A stretch of 64,000 nucleotides of DNA from Mermis nigrescens (GCA_036768485.1 JAVLUZ010000153.1:279251-343250), one strand, 5' to 3'; shown: positions 31,669 through 44,644, counted from the stretch's first letter. Made by a program: numbers and translations. Notes: a model not told the origin generated them from the letters alone.

Positions 31669-34600
31669 TTGTCGCTGGTAAAAAATGCGTTCTTATTTAG
31701 AATATTCGTTTTCATCAAAAGTGTCGCTTTCTGGACTGCGTCATTTGCTATGGCATTCGAGAAACGTTTCAATCTTCGTAAAATTTTCACAGTAGTAAAC
31801 AGACACTTGATCCGTTTTCCCTATCTAGTAGAAATGGCTCGTTTTTCTAATTATTCGTGAAAGTTTGAAAATCTGATTTTACTTAAATTTGGTGCAGAAT
31901 TTGACAAATGTGCGAATTTGGTGCGATTTGGTGCTGAAAAAATGCTAGCTGAGTGCTGAAAATGTGTTTTTTTCTGACGTTTCACGACATCCTTAATCTC
32001 ACAGAAGGAAAAATTTGGTACAGCACCAAATTTTGATCGCTCTTATGCTGTTTCTGCTGTTTTAGTTACGGTTAAGATTCTGACTTTTATGGATTTGTTG
32101 AATAACTCGTATTAGGCAACATAAGTCGAGCGAAATCTGACAAATTCCATGCCGCTGCTGAAATTCAAAAACGATATTACTTAAGATGAACTGAAGTGAG
32201 TGGGTAGACCTACATAAGTTCCAACAAACGCGTAGGGATAGTTAAGAGAAGATTAAATTTGGCAAAAAATAGCCATTTAGACAGGAACTTGCATTAGAGG
32301 CATATTCAGGAGGAAGCAGAAATGAGAGTGGCCCCCTCTGGATCAAAGAAAAATATAATGGCAAGATAATGCACGGAAAGGTGGAAAAATTGCACGATTT
32401 TGTAGGAAATCTTCAAAATTTTGGTGCTCTGCGTCGTAATTTTCCCTAGTTTTGCCTCAATCGCGACAAAAGGACATTTTTCACAGCCTAAAAAAAGTTT
32501 TTTTGAAAGTTAGAATTTTAAGAAACTAAGAAACATATCGGAAAATGCGGTGCAAATCCTAGTGAGGGCCTGCTTGCATAATTTATGGACAGCGCAGGAA
32601 TCATAGGGGGGGTGTTCTGAGTGAGGGATCAGAAATTTTTAAAAGACATATAGCCAAAAGCATTATTTTTACCTTTTTGATTGAGCTCTATCCGTTCGCA
32701 TCAAAACACGCGAAAAAACAAGAAACATTCAAAAAAACAATCTTGAGGTCCTCGGCTTTTTTTGAATCCTTGTCTCCCACGCCTATGTGAGCTTACATTT
32801 TTCAATCTTAGTAAATTATAGGAAACAAAATCTGTCACATAACACAATTGCAGCGCCAGATTACTGGTGAGATTGAATATGCGTACATAAACAAATAATG
32901 CAGTGATGTATGTATGTATTTTCCTATGACGTAATTTTTCATTTATGCTCTACGCTAGATCGATACGCGAGATGATTTAGGGTAATCCTTCTAAAAATAG
33001 CGTATCCAGCGAAAATCGTGTGAATTGACGCATTGCTCTGGTGCATTCGAAAGTAAATAATATATACATGGGCAGCGACCAAATTCTGGGGCTCTCGGTG
33101 GCGTCCACGCGTGCAAGGGCGTGGGGGTTGTACCCTCCAAGAGTTGAAACCCTCCCCCGCAGATTACTGTTGATCCTTCCCAGTATTATAATTTTGGTAA
33201 CATTTTTGGCGATTTACCAATTTGTGACCCTCCCTGAGAATTCGGATGCTGCCCATGTATGGTGGTGTCTGGCAAAAATCCCATTAAACAAACTGATCAT
33301 TCAAATCTGGAAGGTCTATTGATTTTGGGGGTTTACCGGATTCTGGTGTGGTCTATATCCCCCGTAACGCCCATGCGTCATGTACACCATCCTGCGAAAA
33401 AATCAAGCGATAAACCTCAAAATTCGAAACACAGGCACTGGGAAAGAAAGGAGGCGGGGATTGATACGTAGCACGCCTTCTGAATTTGAGGAGATCGAAA
33501 ATTTAGAGGGATCAAGTCACATTTTTCCATAACAAGGCGAAAATGATGGTGTTTCAAAGCGTTATTGGTGCTGCGATGGAGAAAAAATAAACGAAAAATC
33601 GAAAAGACCTTCGTTAAAAATTAAAAATTCTTATAGCGCATCAGAATGACTGAAAATAGATTTTAGTACATTTTCAAGCAAGCAATCCCAAATTTAATTA
33701 CTTTCGGAAATTTGAGCATAGTTTGTTGACACACACTAAAAGCTGAAAGAAATTGTATATATAAAAATTTCATCCATACACAAAAAAGCTGTCGTTCAAT
33801 ATAGGTAGTGCCAAAAATGATCTCTCAATATCAGAGCTTGGCTCTGAAACAACTTCTTAATTCGTGTTGTTTTTATACTCGGCTCCGCTGTATTGCAAGA
33901 AAATCAATAAAAAATAATTGATTCGACAGAAAGCGCTGAAGAATCTTGATTTATTCGCCATTGCGAAATGTTAAATGTTTGAGGTGTTACTGGTGTGTTG
34001 AGGTATTGACGTGGAGTACTTGAGGTGTTGAGGTGTTCAAAATAAAAATTGTTTTTCTAAGCAGAGGTGTTAAGGAAATTGTGCCGAAGGTAGAATGATA
34101 AAAAAATCAAAAAATGTAAAGAATTCATTAATTAATCTATTTATTAATTACAAAATTAATAAATTAATTATACCAAATTAATAAATCCAGCGCGAGCCGG
34201 AAACCAGTGATTATGAACTTAAAAGTGTGATGCTGAAATCCTGTCGTCAAAAAATAGTTGGATGCATTAAAAAAATAATGTCAATTAATTTTGGTTTAGT
34301 AATTTTTATCGCTTGTTCGAATTTTTTCAGATGCTTCGCGCCGGGTAGTATTCATCAAGGCGCTCTAAAAACCTAATTTTTACGTCAGAACAGTTCATGC
34401 AAAGAGCAAGGATTTTTTAGTTGCAATGATTTCTCGCGTATTCTTCATTGTTATTGCGCTAATTTTGCACTTTTTTATAACAGAATTTCGAAAAATGCTC
34501 AAAATTTTCCGGATAATAAATAATTCTGCCAATCAAAAGGCGGCAAAAAACCATTGCTTCAAGCTTATGGACGAGTATTTCGGACAATTTTTGACGATAT

Positions 34601-34985
34601 TAAAAAATTTGGGGTTCCACCTCCTCTGTCAGAAGATCCTGGATCCGATACTTTCTGGGGATCCCTGTAAAAATACAGATAATTGAGCTTTTTTGGGCCA
34701 AAATGACCTCACAAACTAGTTGAGCGCTATAGCGTTAAAACTGCGTTATTACGCACATTCTGGTCGAAGAGCACCTTTGGAGAGAATTTTCAATTTGCAT
34801 CCGTTTTGGCCTTCATTTTGCCTCATTTCACCGCCAAATTTTCCATTCGTTCTTTTGTAGAGCCCCCTAACCTTCCCCCTCACGTGCTGTCTGGACTGGT
34901 CGATCAGCCCCCACACCCCCAACTTACGTGCCTGCTTGCCTGGCTCCGTCTACGGATTATTGTAATGCCAATGAAGTCATTCACT
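31667..34985. other. Repeat debris without genes
   Basis: Includes a relic of the 8366-type element near 32290-32560. At 33062-33280 there is a segment with MITE-1-like ends (ACATGGGCAGCGACC and GATGCTGCCCATGTATGG). 33975-34040 carries GAGGTGTTGAGGTGTT-type short tandem units, and 34331-34343 a decayed GC hairpin. 34430-34950 contains MITE-5-like and MITE-3-like ends (ACGTGCCTG at about 34926). No coding region was recognised. Confidence 0.4.
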
Positions 34986-37400
34986 AGCAAGAAAAATGCT
35001 CCGATGGAGTAAAAAAGGTGAACATACTTGGATTTCTGTATTCTTAAGGATGTAAAAGGAGGGGACTTGGGAAAATTTTCCTATATGCGCAAAAGCCGTA
35101 AGAATGTGCTAAACAGTTAGCCTTCCTCTAAACAACGCAAAATTCACGCAAAAATCGAAGTATATTTTGCGGCTTCTGTTTCTGTAGACTGAATTGTGTT
35201 CGCCTGGAGGTGTAAAGTTTACTCCGATAATCTTGTTTTCTATCAGAGCATTGAGGAAGGTAAGGTTTCGTGAAATAAATTATAAATCAACTGTTTAACA
35301 AACATGAAAGTTTTTCACGTTCTTTGCGTAACAGTGAAAAATTTTTCTGACTAAAACTTGCTGTTTCACAGGCCGCAGAATATACTTCGATTTTTGCGTT
35401 GTTTCAGAGGAAGTCTAACTGCTTAGCATATTCTTAAGGCCTCTGCGCGTATAGGGAAATTTCCCCTAGTCTTTGCATCCTAAAGAATAAAGAAATCCAA
35501 GTATTTTAACCATTTTTGCTCCATCGGAGCATTTTTCCATGCAGTATTCTACTTTTTCTTAGCATGATTTTATTCTTAAACACTGCATTCTCATTACAAA
35601 AAAAGGTGATCTAACTAACCTAAATGAGAGGAAAAAACCTACGTAAAAGTCCCCATTGGATCGATTTAAAATTGGCGTTAATATTTCCTCAATGTATTTC
35701 AAACCAGAAATGCTCGAGGAAAGTAAAATCCAGAGCTTGCATAAGCAAAGATTAACAAAAACAGTTTTTACTTTTTCTCCATTAGTTTATAGCTTCAATA
35801 TCAAGTGTTGACATTAAAAGAAAGATAACAACGGTAGTCAGAAAATTTATTGAATTAAAATGTCACGCCAATCACGTTACTAAACTAATTAAAGTAAAAT
35901 CCTGCATCGACAGAAACAGCATGCGAAAGCCAGGCATTGGGAAACAAACACATCTGTGCGTAAACCAACGCAAAGATGTGTGGGCCACCGAAAATCGCAA
36001 GCAATCAATGCACGAGAAAACAACAAGAATTAGAAGTCGAGCAAGACAACATGAACGATTCCGGCCACAAATCAACAATCCAGTCGACGCGTCAGCAAAT
36101 GCAAACAATTTAAGAAAAGTTATGAGTCGCATGCATCCCAAAAATGGACAGACATAAATTTGCATGGATTTCAACAAGAGAAAATATTGGAATCGGTTTG
36201 GTAAACACTGCGCATAAGAATTTTTATTATTATGAAGTGATTTGCAGGTAGTATTATGAAGAATGCTTCTCATTCCAGTTAATCTTCAAAGCAGTGCATG
36301 ATTGCGAATAAAAATGATTTAAGATAAGTCAAAAATCTTTGAAATAAAAAACTGATCAAAAAATATGCCATGCGGAGTTAAATATTGGCATTAGCAAACA
36401 TATGCATAATTCAAACTTCACCTCTTCACAGCTCAATAACATCCGGCTGTAGATAAGTTTAAAGGTAAGATTCGTTATTCTGACGTTACGGAGATCATTT
36501 TTGAAAAAAATATTGACCATATCCAATTCTCAGGGCGGAAAAGGACTTCTCAGTGTAAACTTTACACTTGCGCTGAAAACGCGAAAAATGGGTGTATAGG
36601 AACAAAATAAACTAGGATGTGTAAGGTTTAGGTCAGGGCACATTTTAAGCATAATCAGCATGTTCCGCTTACTTAGCGGAGTAACTAACGAAATTTTTTT
36701 CGTATCGAACCCTTTACACTAAAACGATCGCAGAACAAGAAATATTGCATTTAAAAGGAAAAAAATTTTGTTTTTAAGATATTGTAACATTCTGCGTTCA
36801 AAGACCAATTGGACTGCAAGGAAACCAAAATTGTGATAGGCATGCTTTAGGACATGCAAAGAGTGAAAAACATATACTTTACACTTTCGTGCAACAACTA
36901 TTGAGTATAAAGAAATTTTAAGCGGGAACGTAGCTGTGGGGGGAATGGGGGGGTCCGGACCCCCCAAAATTCAGAAAAAATGGAAAAATATGTTTTTTCA
37001 TACGTTATTTTGTGCTATTTCTGGCTTAGACCCCCAAAATTGGTGTTGGTCCCCCCAAAATAGGAGGGCCAGCTACGTGCCTGATTTTAAGGTCAGATTC
37101 GTAATCTACAACTCATGGGTGACATTTATTTAAAAAAATTGGCCCTTCGCAAATCATTTGATGTTTTGCTTTACACTTTACACACTCATAGCTAACTCGG
37201 TATTTTGTGTAAACAAATTTTAAAAATCAACATCGAGTCTTTTATTGATCTATCGATTAAAAACCGCACCTCCCAGGTATGTGCCGTTGTTGTTTTGAAG
37301 GGGGACACAAAATTCGCACTCGTTGTGATAAACATATACGAAAAAAGGATGGCCACGTAAATAATAGGCAGCGCTATCGAGCCACCTATGATTATGTTGA
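34986..37400 (-). repeat. 2.4 kb dispersed repeat of unknown class, copy 2
   Basis: Inverted relative of 3530-5756 with the same internal order: hairpin terminus 34986-35542, open frame 35872-36273 (-) matching the 4477-4860 frame, TGTAAAG-type motifs, then the VCAVVV...KFALVVINI-like segment near 37280. It is longer than copy 1 mainly because of the MITE-3 at 36923-37083. Confidence 0.75.
36923..37083. mobile_element. hAT-like MITE-3, short copy with empty site elsewhere
   Basis: The left end is CGGGAACGTAGCTG and the inverse of the right end is CAGGCACGTAGCTGG. A perfect 8-bp duplication ATTTTAAG is at 36915-36922 and 37084-37091. The paralogous position 3829-3836 has a single copy of that 8-mer and no insert. 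Confidence 0.93.
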
Positions 37401-37439
37401 CATACACATGTGTAGGCAAGTCATTGTTTACTTGCATTA

Positions 37440-37640
37440 TGCTGCCTGTATCTATAAAAGAGTATGATGCAGCCGGCGCTGCAATCGTGTGTGAACCTAT
37501 TTCAGCACGCTTTAACTAATTATGACCCCCGAAAAATTCAGCACAGTCCGGTTTTGACAACCCATATAAAAGGTAGTCAATCGATCCGACCTTTAGAGAA
37601 ATCTAATGTGTTAGTATTTTTTAGAAATAATCGGCTGCAT
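37440..37640 (+). repeat. Dispersed repeat, CACGCTTTAACTRATTATGAC family, copy 1
   Basis: Shared with 38940-39130: CACGCTTTAACTAATTATGA, AAAGGTAGTCAATCGA and CCTTTAGAGAAATCTAATG. Confidence 0.7.
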
Positions 37641-38639
37641 TGCCGGTTTGTGCGCTTTCGCGTGGACCGGTCAGCAGTGATGCCAAGTGCTTTCGTCGGA
37701 AAATTTCAAATTTTAACCTCAAACTACGTAAAAAAACTCCAACCAATCGCTAAAAAATGCCTCCAACGGCCTTTTCTAGGGACATTATTGCAACAACTTA
37801 ACGATATTTAAAGCAATAAAAAAGAAAGTGATAAATTTAAATTTTCTATTGATCAAGCTACTTAATTGAAGAATTAGCGTTTGCAGAATGATATAATTTT
37901 CTCTTTATATCTAGTTAAGAATTTCAGGTAGTTTTGGGACTCTCATCATATCATTTCAGCGACTTCGATGCTCCTTAAAACCTTGGGATTACAAAAATTC
38001 AAAATAGTATCTCTAAATTAATGAAATACAATGAAAAGAAGAGAAGGCCAAAAAAACATGGGTTCGAAATACTCCTAGACAAAATCAAGATTAAAATAGT
38101 ACATACACATTTACATTCAGTGTTCTACATACATAAGTAAGCCACCAACTGCTTCTTAGCTGTTTTATATTTTAAGATTCCAAGATTGATGAACATCCTT
38201 GAATAACTAGTATTTAAATAAATAGCCGAGTGAAATCTGACGAATTCCGTCTTGGAGCTTCAAATCAAAAATAACATTGCGACTCAAAGAAAAAGAAAAC
38301 TTGGGCGAACTCAGCGCCAAGACAGTAAACGGTGGCAAAAAGAGAAAGAAAAGCGAGATAGCAGGTCCACGTGCAATGCTTCCATGAATTCATGGACGTA
38401 AAAATACTAGATGAGTTTGGAAGGCCAGAAATCATGGAATATTTTGTGGAGAAAATGAGGCAAAATGAAGGTCAAAAACAGATGAAAATTAAAACTGTTC
38501 TTCAAAAGAGCTTCAAATTGATCAGAAATTGTGTAATAACGTTTTTAGCGCTTATACCAGTTTTTGAGGTCATTCTGGCCCAAAAAAGCTCAATTTTTTT
38601 ACCCCCTCTCCAGACCGGCTGACCCCCTTAGATCAGCCC

Positions 38640-38819
38640 TCCTAGAATTCAATTTTTGAAATTTTTGTTCGCGATTTTTTTATGCAAATAGATATTGCTT
38701 GATAAGAAACATTGAAAATGACGTTTTTTCGCCATACCATCATTTTTAAGACCATTTTTTTGACCTATAAAAACCTTGCACACACACACCCCCCAGAATT
38801 TCGGTGCCGCCTACCTACG
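38640..38819 (-). mobile_element. hAT-like MITE-1, copy K (partial)
   Basis: Has GAATTCAATTTTTGAAATTT, GCCATACCATCATTTTTAAG and the end GCCGCCTACCTACG; the other end is lost. Confidence 0.7.
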
Positions 38820-38939
38820 GTCTTCATTCTACGTACGGCTGGTTTTATATCTAAAGATACACTTACCTGCAAATATGTACTATTCCGTGTTATATATGTG
38901 TCATACGTCATTGTTAAATTGGGCGTCATGGTGTACAGA

Positions 38940-39130
38940 TTATTATACTGCTGGTGGCGCTGCAAGCGCAATCAAACCTATTACATCACGCTTTAACTGA
39001 TTATGACTATCGAAAAATCCAGCACCGATTGGTTTAGACAACCCACATTAAAGGTAGTCAATCGAGTCAACCTTTAGAGAAATCTAATGCGTTGGTGTTT
39101 TTGGGAAAACTGGCATAATCGCTGGTGTCT
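38940..39130 (+). repeat. Dispersed repeat, CACGCTTTAACTRATTATGAC family, copy 2
   Basis: The best match in the window is 37440-37640, about 85 percent similar by eye over 150 bp. Confidence 0.7.
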
Positions 39131-40293
39131 GATTGCCTGCGTAAATTTTGTCGTGTTATTGCGTTTCTTTCACCGCAGTGAATGAAAAACTTATACTTTA
39201 ACGGATAACCTTCAATAAAAAAATGGCATGCAAAACAACGAAGAATCAAATATGCATTCCCAATTCTTAAATTAAATAACCACTAATTTTCTTAATTTAG
39301 GTATTTATTTCAAAAAATTATGTTATAATTAAAATTATCTCTTATTATTGTATATTCCTCTTAATATCTAAAGGAATGAAAATAAAGGGGTGATAAATTT
39401 AAATTTAATAATGAACAATATAATGCTTGATTGAGAAATATAACATTGACCGACTTTGTAATTTTCATACGTTTTTATCGGTTAATATCATAATTTTATC
39501 AATACATCGTACTAAAATAAGATGTGGAACTGAAGATCAACATAGTAATTAGATGTGGGACTTAAGCATGATTCACTTTTTGCTTAATGATCTGTGCACT
39601 TTAGTTCTGTCACGTTTTGTTTCTCGTATAAGAACATTGCATTCAAAATACGTTTGCATTCGAAAAACTCATGTTACTTCGGCTTTACTCGAAAAAGTTG
39701 CGTAAATTTTATCGTACCATTTCATTTTAAAAGCAGAAAGTTGACTGTGAATTTTGATTTTTCAAATCTTCAAAAAAACTAAATCCGATTTTTATTTATA
39801 TTTATATTTTTGTTAAATCATTTATACAAATGTGTAATTTTTATCTATAAAAAATGAAAAACAGATTTCATGAAACAGAGCGACAATTTTTTCTTCTGTT
39901 AAGAAGAAATATCAAAATTAAAGAAAGCGCTGAATACTGCAAGTTTCATATTCATAATGCTTTATTCACGATGACAGTTGTATTATCTCAATTTTAAGGA
40001 AAAATTATCCAGGCGTGAATCCTGAGCGGCAAGGGGGGCGGCGCTCTTCGAAAAGTCTTTCTGAAAATTTTGCACGCAGCAGATATACGAAATGCGCCCA
40101 AAATTAGGTAAAAAACGCAAGAACGTCAAAAATATTCGTTTGATGTTCGAAACATTATTCTGAACAAAATAACGATTGAGCCTTTTTGCGTGTTCTATCT
40201 GAAATAAAATCAATTGAATGAATTGATAATATTAAAAATTATTACAATTATGTATTGAATGAAGCGCTGACTTCATAAAAAACTGCTGACGGC
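39131..40293. other. AT-rich stretch without recognisable features
   Basis: Nothing supportable was seen. Confidence 0.4.
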
Positions 40294-40301
40294 GTTATGA
40301 T

Positions 40302-40544
40302 CATAGGTGGGCGGCACTGAAGCTCTGGGGGGGTGCAAGATTTTTTCAAATGTCAAAAAATTGTGGTATGGCGAAAAAACACCATTTTTCAACGTTTCTC
40401 ATCGAGCACTATCCATTGGCATTGAAAAATTGCGTAAAAAACAGGGAAAAAATTTCAAAAATTGAATTCTGTGTGATATTCTGGTTTCTGGGGGAAGGGG
40501 GGATTTGGGTTTCTGGGGGTGCACGCCCTCCACGCCCAGGTATG
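40302..40544 (+). mobile_element. hAT-like MITE-1, copy L
   Basis: The ends are CATAGGTGGGC and GCCCAGGTATG. A perfect 8-bp duplication GTTATGAT is at 40294-40301 and 40545-40552. Confidence 0.95.
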
Positions 40545-40552
40545 GTTATGAT

Positions 40553-42813
40553 ACGGAATTGAATTTTTTAAGTTTTCTATCTTGCTTCACATGCGAAGAC
40601 GGATCTCTTCTATTCATATTATCACCCTTCCATTGTCGACTAATTGGGAAAAAACGTATAATGGACACTAAAGATCCGATCACTTAATTAAGTGTTTCAC
40701 AGCAATGCACACACTTTGTACATAAAAAATTGAAGGCTATTCCGGTCCATTTAATCATCAAATTTCCATTAGAGGAGCAGCTGTGAAATTTTTCACATAC
40801 AAAAACGACAAAACCTTAAATTTTACGTAACGGATAGGGTGTGTTTGGTCTGCAATATTTCAAAAACTAATCTGTGAATTTTCTTCAAATTCTACAGTAA
40901 GGTCAGCCGAGACATCACTAAGAAACAGCTAAAATATGACATTTATATGTTGCGATTTCAGATCTAAGAAAAATGCAGCAAGCGTTTTTCTTATGATTTT
41001 TAGTCCGTTTATACTGCGGTGTAAAGTTGGTTACACCAGTCTATAGCGCATTTAAAGTTGGTCTAAGTAGCATAAAAAGATTAGCGCTGCGGCTTAGCCT
41101 TTGGACCCGCCAGACTTTCTATAAAAGCCGTCGTTTCCAGGTTTTAGGAGTCCGACCGAGCCATTTCGAACAAAGATTCGAAATCAGGAGCCCGAAATTT
41201 CCATTTAGCCAAAATATTAGGATCATTCTATTAAGCCTTAAAAATTTTTTTGGACACAAACACAGACAACTGAAAATTAAAACTGTCGATTTGGGTTTCT
41301 AAGCCATATATTTTGGCTTTTGCTGAGTATGACTTATCATGTATTGATTTCTGGTTATTGTAATTCTGTCAAAACATTAATTACGACTTTTCTAATGCAT
41401 TTCATACAATTATTTCACTCAGAAAGGCTGCAACAGCAAATAATTTACAGGAAATTGACATGACTAAGTTGACCTTGAAGTGGGGCAAAGTAACAACACC
41501 TAAACAGATTCAAAAATATACTGTTAAAGTGATAATCGAATAGATCAAACTTTTAGATCATAAGAATCAGACCAAGTATTGATGGCTTAATCTGGCAAAA
41601 TACAATTCATAATGTTCAACATGAATAATCAACGGCGCTGCAGGAATAAATCTTCAAGTCAAATATAGCAAGTAAATGTGGTGTCGATTTGTAAATACTC
41701 ATCAATAATGCGTGAAAAACAGAGGAAAACATAGCTAGTAAATTAGATGAAATATAAAAGTAAACGGCGATAAATCTTAAAAAACGATGTTATGCCCTAT
41801 TGAAATTAAAAAAAACACGTGTTAAGGTAGGTGGGGAAACTTTTTACATAGTGGGAAATTTTTAAAAACAAGAAGCTTGACCAAAAACTGTAGAGAAAAA
41901 AGATTGCACAGCATTTTAACAAAGGTCTATTCAGCAACATTGAATCAAATTGATGAAATTTATTAAAAAATTTGAAGTTTTAAAATGTATCAAACACAAT
42001 ATTTTGAGAAATTTATTAATTTATTCAATTATTGATGAAATTTATTAAATCAAATTTCATCAATAATTCCGTCGCATTAGGTACGTATAACAATGGGAGA
42101 TAAAAGGATTGTAACCTCTCGGCGAAATCGCGGATTACAATTTCCTTATTCTCCTTTGATTTGCCTCTTCACATTTCATGCCATTTCCGGGAAAATTTTA
42201 ATGGGCATATGCCCCTGTGCTCCCTGGCTATGCCCTTGGTGGATACCAAAAGACCAGAGCGAGAAATAGGCGTAAGAATCACCGCAAAACTTACCATAAA
42301 TAGTTCCAAATTAACCGTAATTCATACTTTCTCATACAAATTTTTTTTCCAGAAAAATTTAATGCTCAAGCCCCATACACAAGCCGGAAACAGGTAAAAG
42401 ATTGCCACAAAATAACGATACAATGATTAAATCCTACATCGGCCACAACAAAATCGTACCAACTACTAAAACGCGCAATAAAAGTGGGAAGGTATTGAAT
42501 AAAGAATTAATTTAGCCTAGGTAACATAAATAATTTTAAGGACAGGTTGCTAAATTTCTATTCAGAGAGAGTAGAGCACGATTCAAAGTTCTTGTACGTG
42601 CACTGAAATTATTTATTGTGGTAAGTTTATGAGTTTACCAATAGAGTAAAACAGTTATTCATTTGACGTGCATGGTAGGGAGACATTGCCAACTGATTTT
42701 TCATGCAACGAAATATGATAAAAACTCATTTTCTGAAAGCAAAATATCTCTACTTTTAACAAGCCTGAACAATGAAAACAGTCAGTCTTAGGTTTTCGAG
42801 ATGTCTGAACACT
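40553..42813. other. AT-rich stretch without recognisable features
   Basis: The 41027-41302 open frame (IKRLALRLSLWTRQTFYK and onward) stands out slightly in composition but has no recognised family. Nothing else supportable. Confidence 0.35.
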
Positions 42814-42950
42814 TATAGTCTGCTTCACATAACTTCGTGCATAAATCCTGAGAATTTTCATCGACAGTAAGCCGAGAGTTACGATAACTAAATATCAGAT
42901 CAATGCTATAATCGCAATTTGTCAGCTTAAGCCCGGTCAGAAGTAAAAAT

Positions 42951-43212
42951 CGGCGATATCGCCGACATCGCCGACACTTTTTCCCGGTTCAGAAGTGCCC
43001 CGACTTTCCCGATTTTTGTCGGCGATATCGCCGACCCTTACGATTTTCCCGATTTTTAGTCGGCGATATCGCCGACTCTTACATTTTCCCGATTTTTGAT
43101 CGGCGATATCGCTGACTTTCCCGATTTTTGTCGGCGATATCGCCGACTTTCCCGATTTTTGTCGGCGATATCGCCGACTTTCCCGATTTTTGTCGGCGAT
43201 GTCGCCGACTAA
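42951..43212. repeat. 31-bp tandem array with 18-bp palindrome, left
   Basis: The unit is GTCGGCGATATCGCCGAC plus TTTCCCGATTTTT, with about seven copies. The outer copies have drifted (ACCCTTACGATTTT, CTCTTACATTTT spacers) and the inner ones are nearly identical. Confidence 0.95.
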
Positions 43213-43655
43213 AATCGTAAGAATAGGAACCCATCCTATTTTTCTACGATATCGCCGATTTTTGGTGCATTGAAGTATGCGCTAGGTATGCTGTCGTCTA
43301 CTTAAGCACGTAGCTGGTCATGTAGATCATCATAAAGTACATATATCGTAGGTACCACCAATCTAGGTGCCTGACTGCATAACAAATCCTATTGATTAAC
43401 ACATATTACGTACTTTTAGCTGCGAGTACGGAAAAACTATACTGCTTTGCTTACTATCTTACGTCATGAATTTTAATTAGCTGAGATACTCAGATGACTT
43501 TTCTGCGCACATTTTGACACTTTGTGCTATTACATATTTGTATGTACGTACGTACCTACAAGTCCAATGGGGCCAAAATGCCAAAAATCGAATTAAACAT
43601 TGAATTCCGAGGTCACTTGATTTTTAGGGGACTTTAAGATTCTGGGGGCCCAGAG

Positions 43656-43910
43656 CATACGTGGGCAGCACAAAAAATTCTGGGGAGTGTAAAAATTTTT
43701 AAAAGGTCAAAAAATGGTCTTAAGAATGCTGGTAAGGCGAAAAAGCACCATTTTTCGATATTTCTCATCGAGCGCTATCTATTGGCATCAAAAATCGCGA
43801 AAAATGCTAAAAAAATTCGAAAATCGATTTCTGGGAGGTATTCTGGTTTTCATGTTGTGTATTTTGCCTTCTGGGGGTGCATACACCCAAACCCCCCACG
43901 CCCACGTGTG
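43656..43910 (+). mobile_element. hAT-like MITE-1, copy M
   Basis: The ends are CATACGTGGGC and GCCCACGTGTG. The flanks GCCCAGAG (43648-43655) and GCTCAGAG (43911-43918) differ at one base. It is nested in the Harbinger-like element. Confidence 0.92.
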
Positions 43911-44263
43911 GCTCAGAGCCTCCAGACCATAGATGCACAGCATGGTCAATCTGAGCGGTCAGCCGGTACCAAAAGGTCGAAATTTTTTCGGTTTTTACGG
44001 CCAGAAACGACTGAAAAAGTGCTAGAAAAGTCAAATTAGCGCCAATTCTACCACAATTCATGATAAAGACCGAAATTTGCGATTTTTATCACCTTTTGTC
44101 CTTATTTCTGCCCTATTTTTCCCATAAAATTTCTGACTTGGCCGCAGACATGCACAGTAAAAAACTTTCTGGGGGGAGGGGTGTAAAGCAAAAATTTTTT
44201 TCCTGAGTCCCTTTTTGGGCTAAAAACAAAGGGTACGCGTTAAAAATTATATATGTACCCACT

Positions 44264-44575
44264 GCCGACTTTCCCGATTTTATTCGGTTTGTGTTCTGTT
44301 GTGCTGGTCATTATGTATGTATCTATTGCCGACTTTCCCGATTTTAGTCGGCGATATCCCCGATTCTTACGATTTTCCCGATTTTCAGTCGGCGATATCG
44401 CCGACTTTCCCGACTTTTGTCGGCGATATCGCCGACTTTCCCGATTTTTGTCGGCGATATCGCCGACTTTCCCGATTTTTGCCGGCGATATCGCCGACTT
44501 TCCCGATTTTTGTCGGCGATATCGCCGACTTTCCCGACTGAATCGGTAAAATCGGCGATATCGCCGACTTTTACT
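44264..44575. repeat. 31-bp tandem array with 18-bp palindrome, right
   Basis: Same unit as the left array, about eight copies. The Arg-Tyr-rich ORFs on both strands are by-products of the palindromic period. Confidence 0.95.
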
Positions 44576-44644
44576 TCTGAACCGGGCTTTATTGTTGGAG
44601 ATAGTTTTAAAATGTATGACCGAAGTTGTGTGAAACAGACTATA

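Larger units (their letters stand above)
42931..44588. mobile_element. Harbinger-like element built of palindromic satellite
   Basis: The left end AGCCCGGTCAGAAGTAAAAA and inverse right end AGCCCGGTTCAGAAGTAAAA are terminal inverted repeats. TTA flanks both sides (42928-42930, 44589-44591), as for PIF/Harbinger. Each end leads into an array of 31-bp units. A MITE-1 lies in the centre. No transposase. Confidence 0.7.
42814..44644. mobile_element. Tc-like MITE, 170 bp family, split by a Harbinger-like element
   Basis: The left end TATAGTCTGCTTCACATAAC and the inverse of the right end TATAGTCTGTTTCACACAAC. After removing 42931-44588 and one TTA, the remainder is about 170 bp, the exact size of its sisters at 18131 and 19198. 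Confidence 0.85.

Noticed and set aside
31394..31790. Long Val-Cys and His-Thr ORFs
   Set aside because: Translation of the (AC)n microsatellite.
42951..44575. Regular 31-bp repeats could look like a CRISPR array
   Set aside because: The repeat is contiguous with no unique spacers, each unit is itself a palindrome, and the context is animal genomic DNA with terminal inverted repeats.
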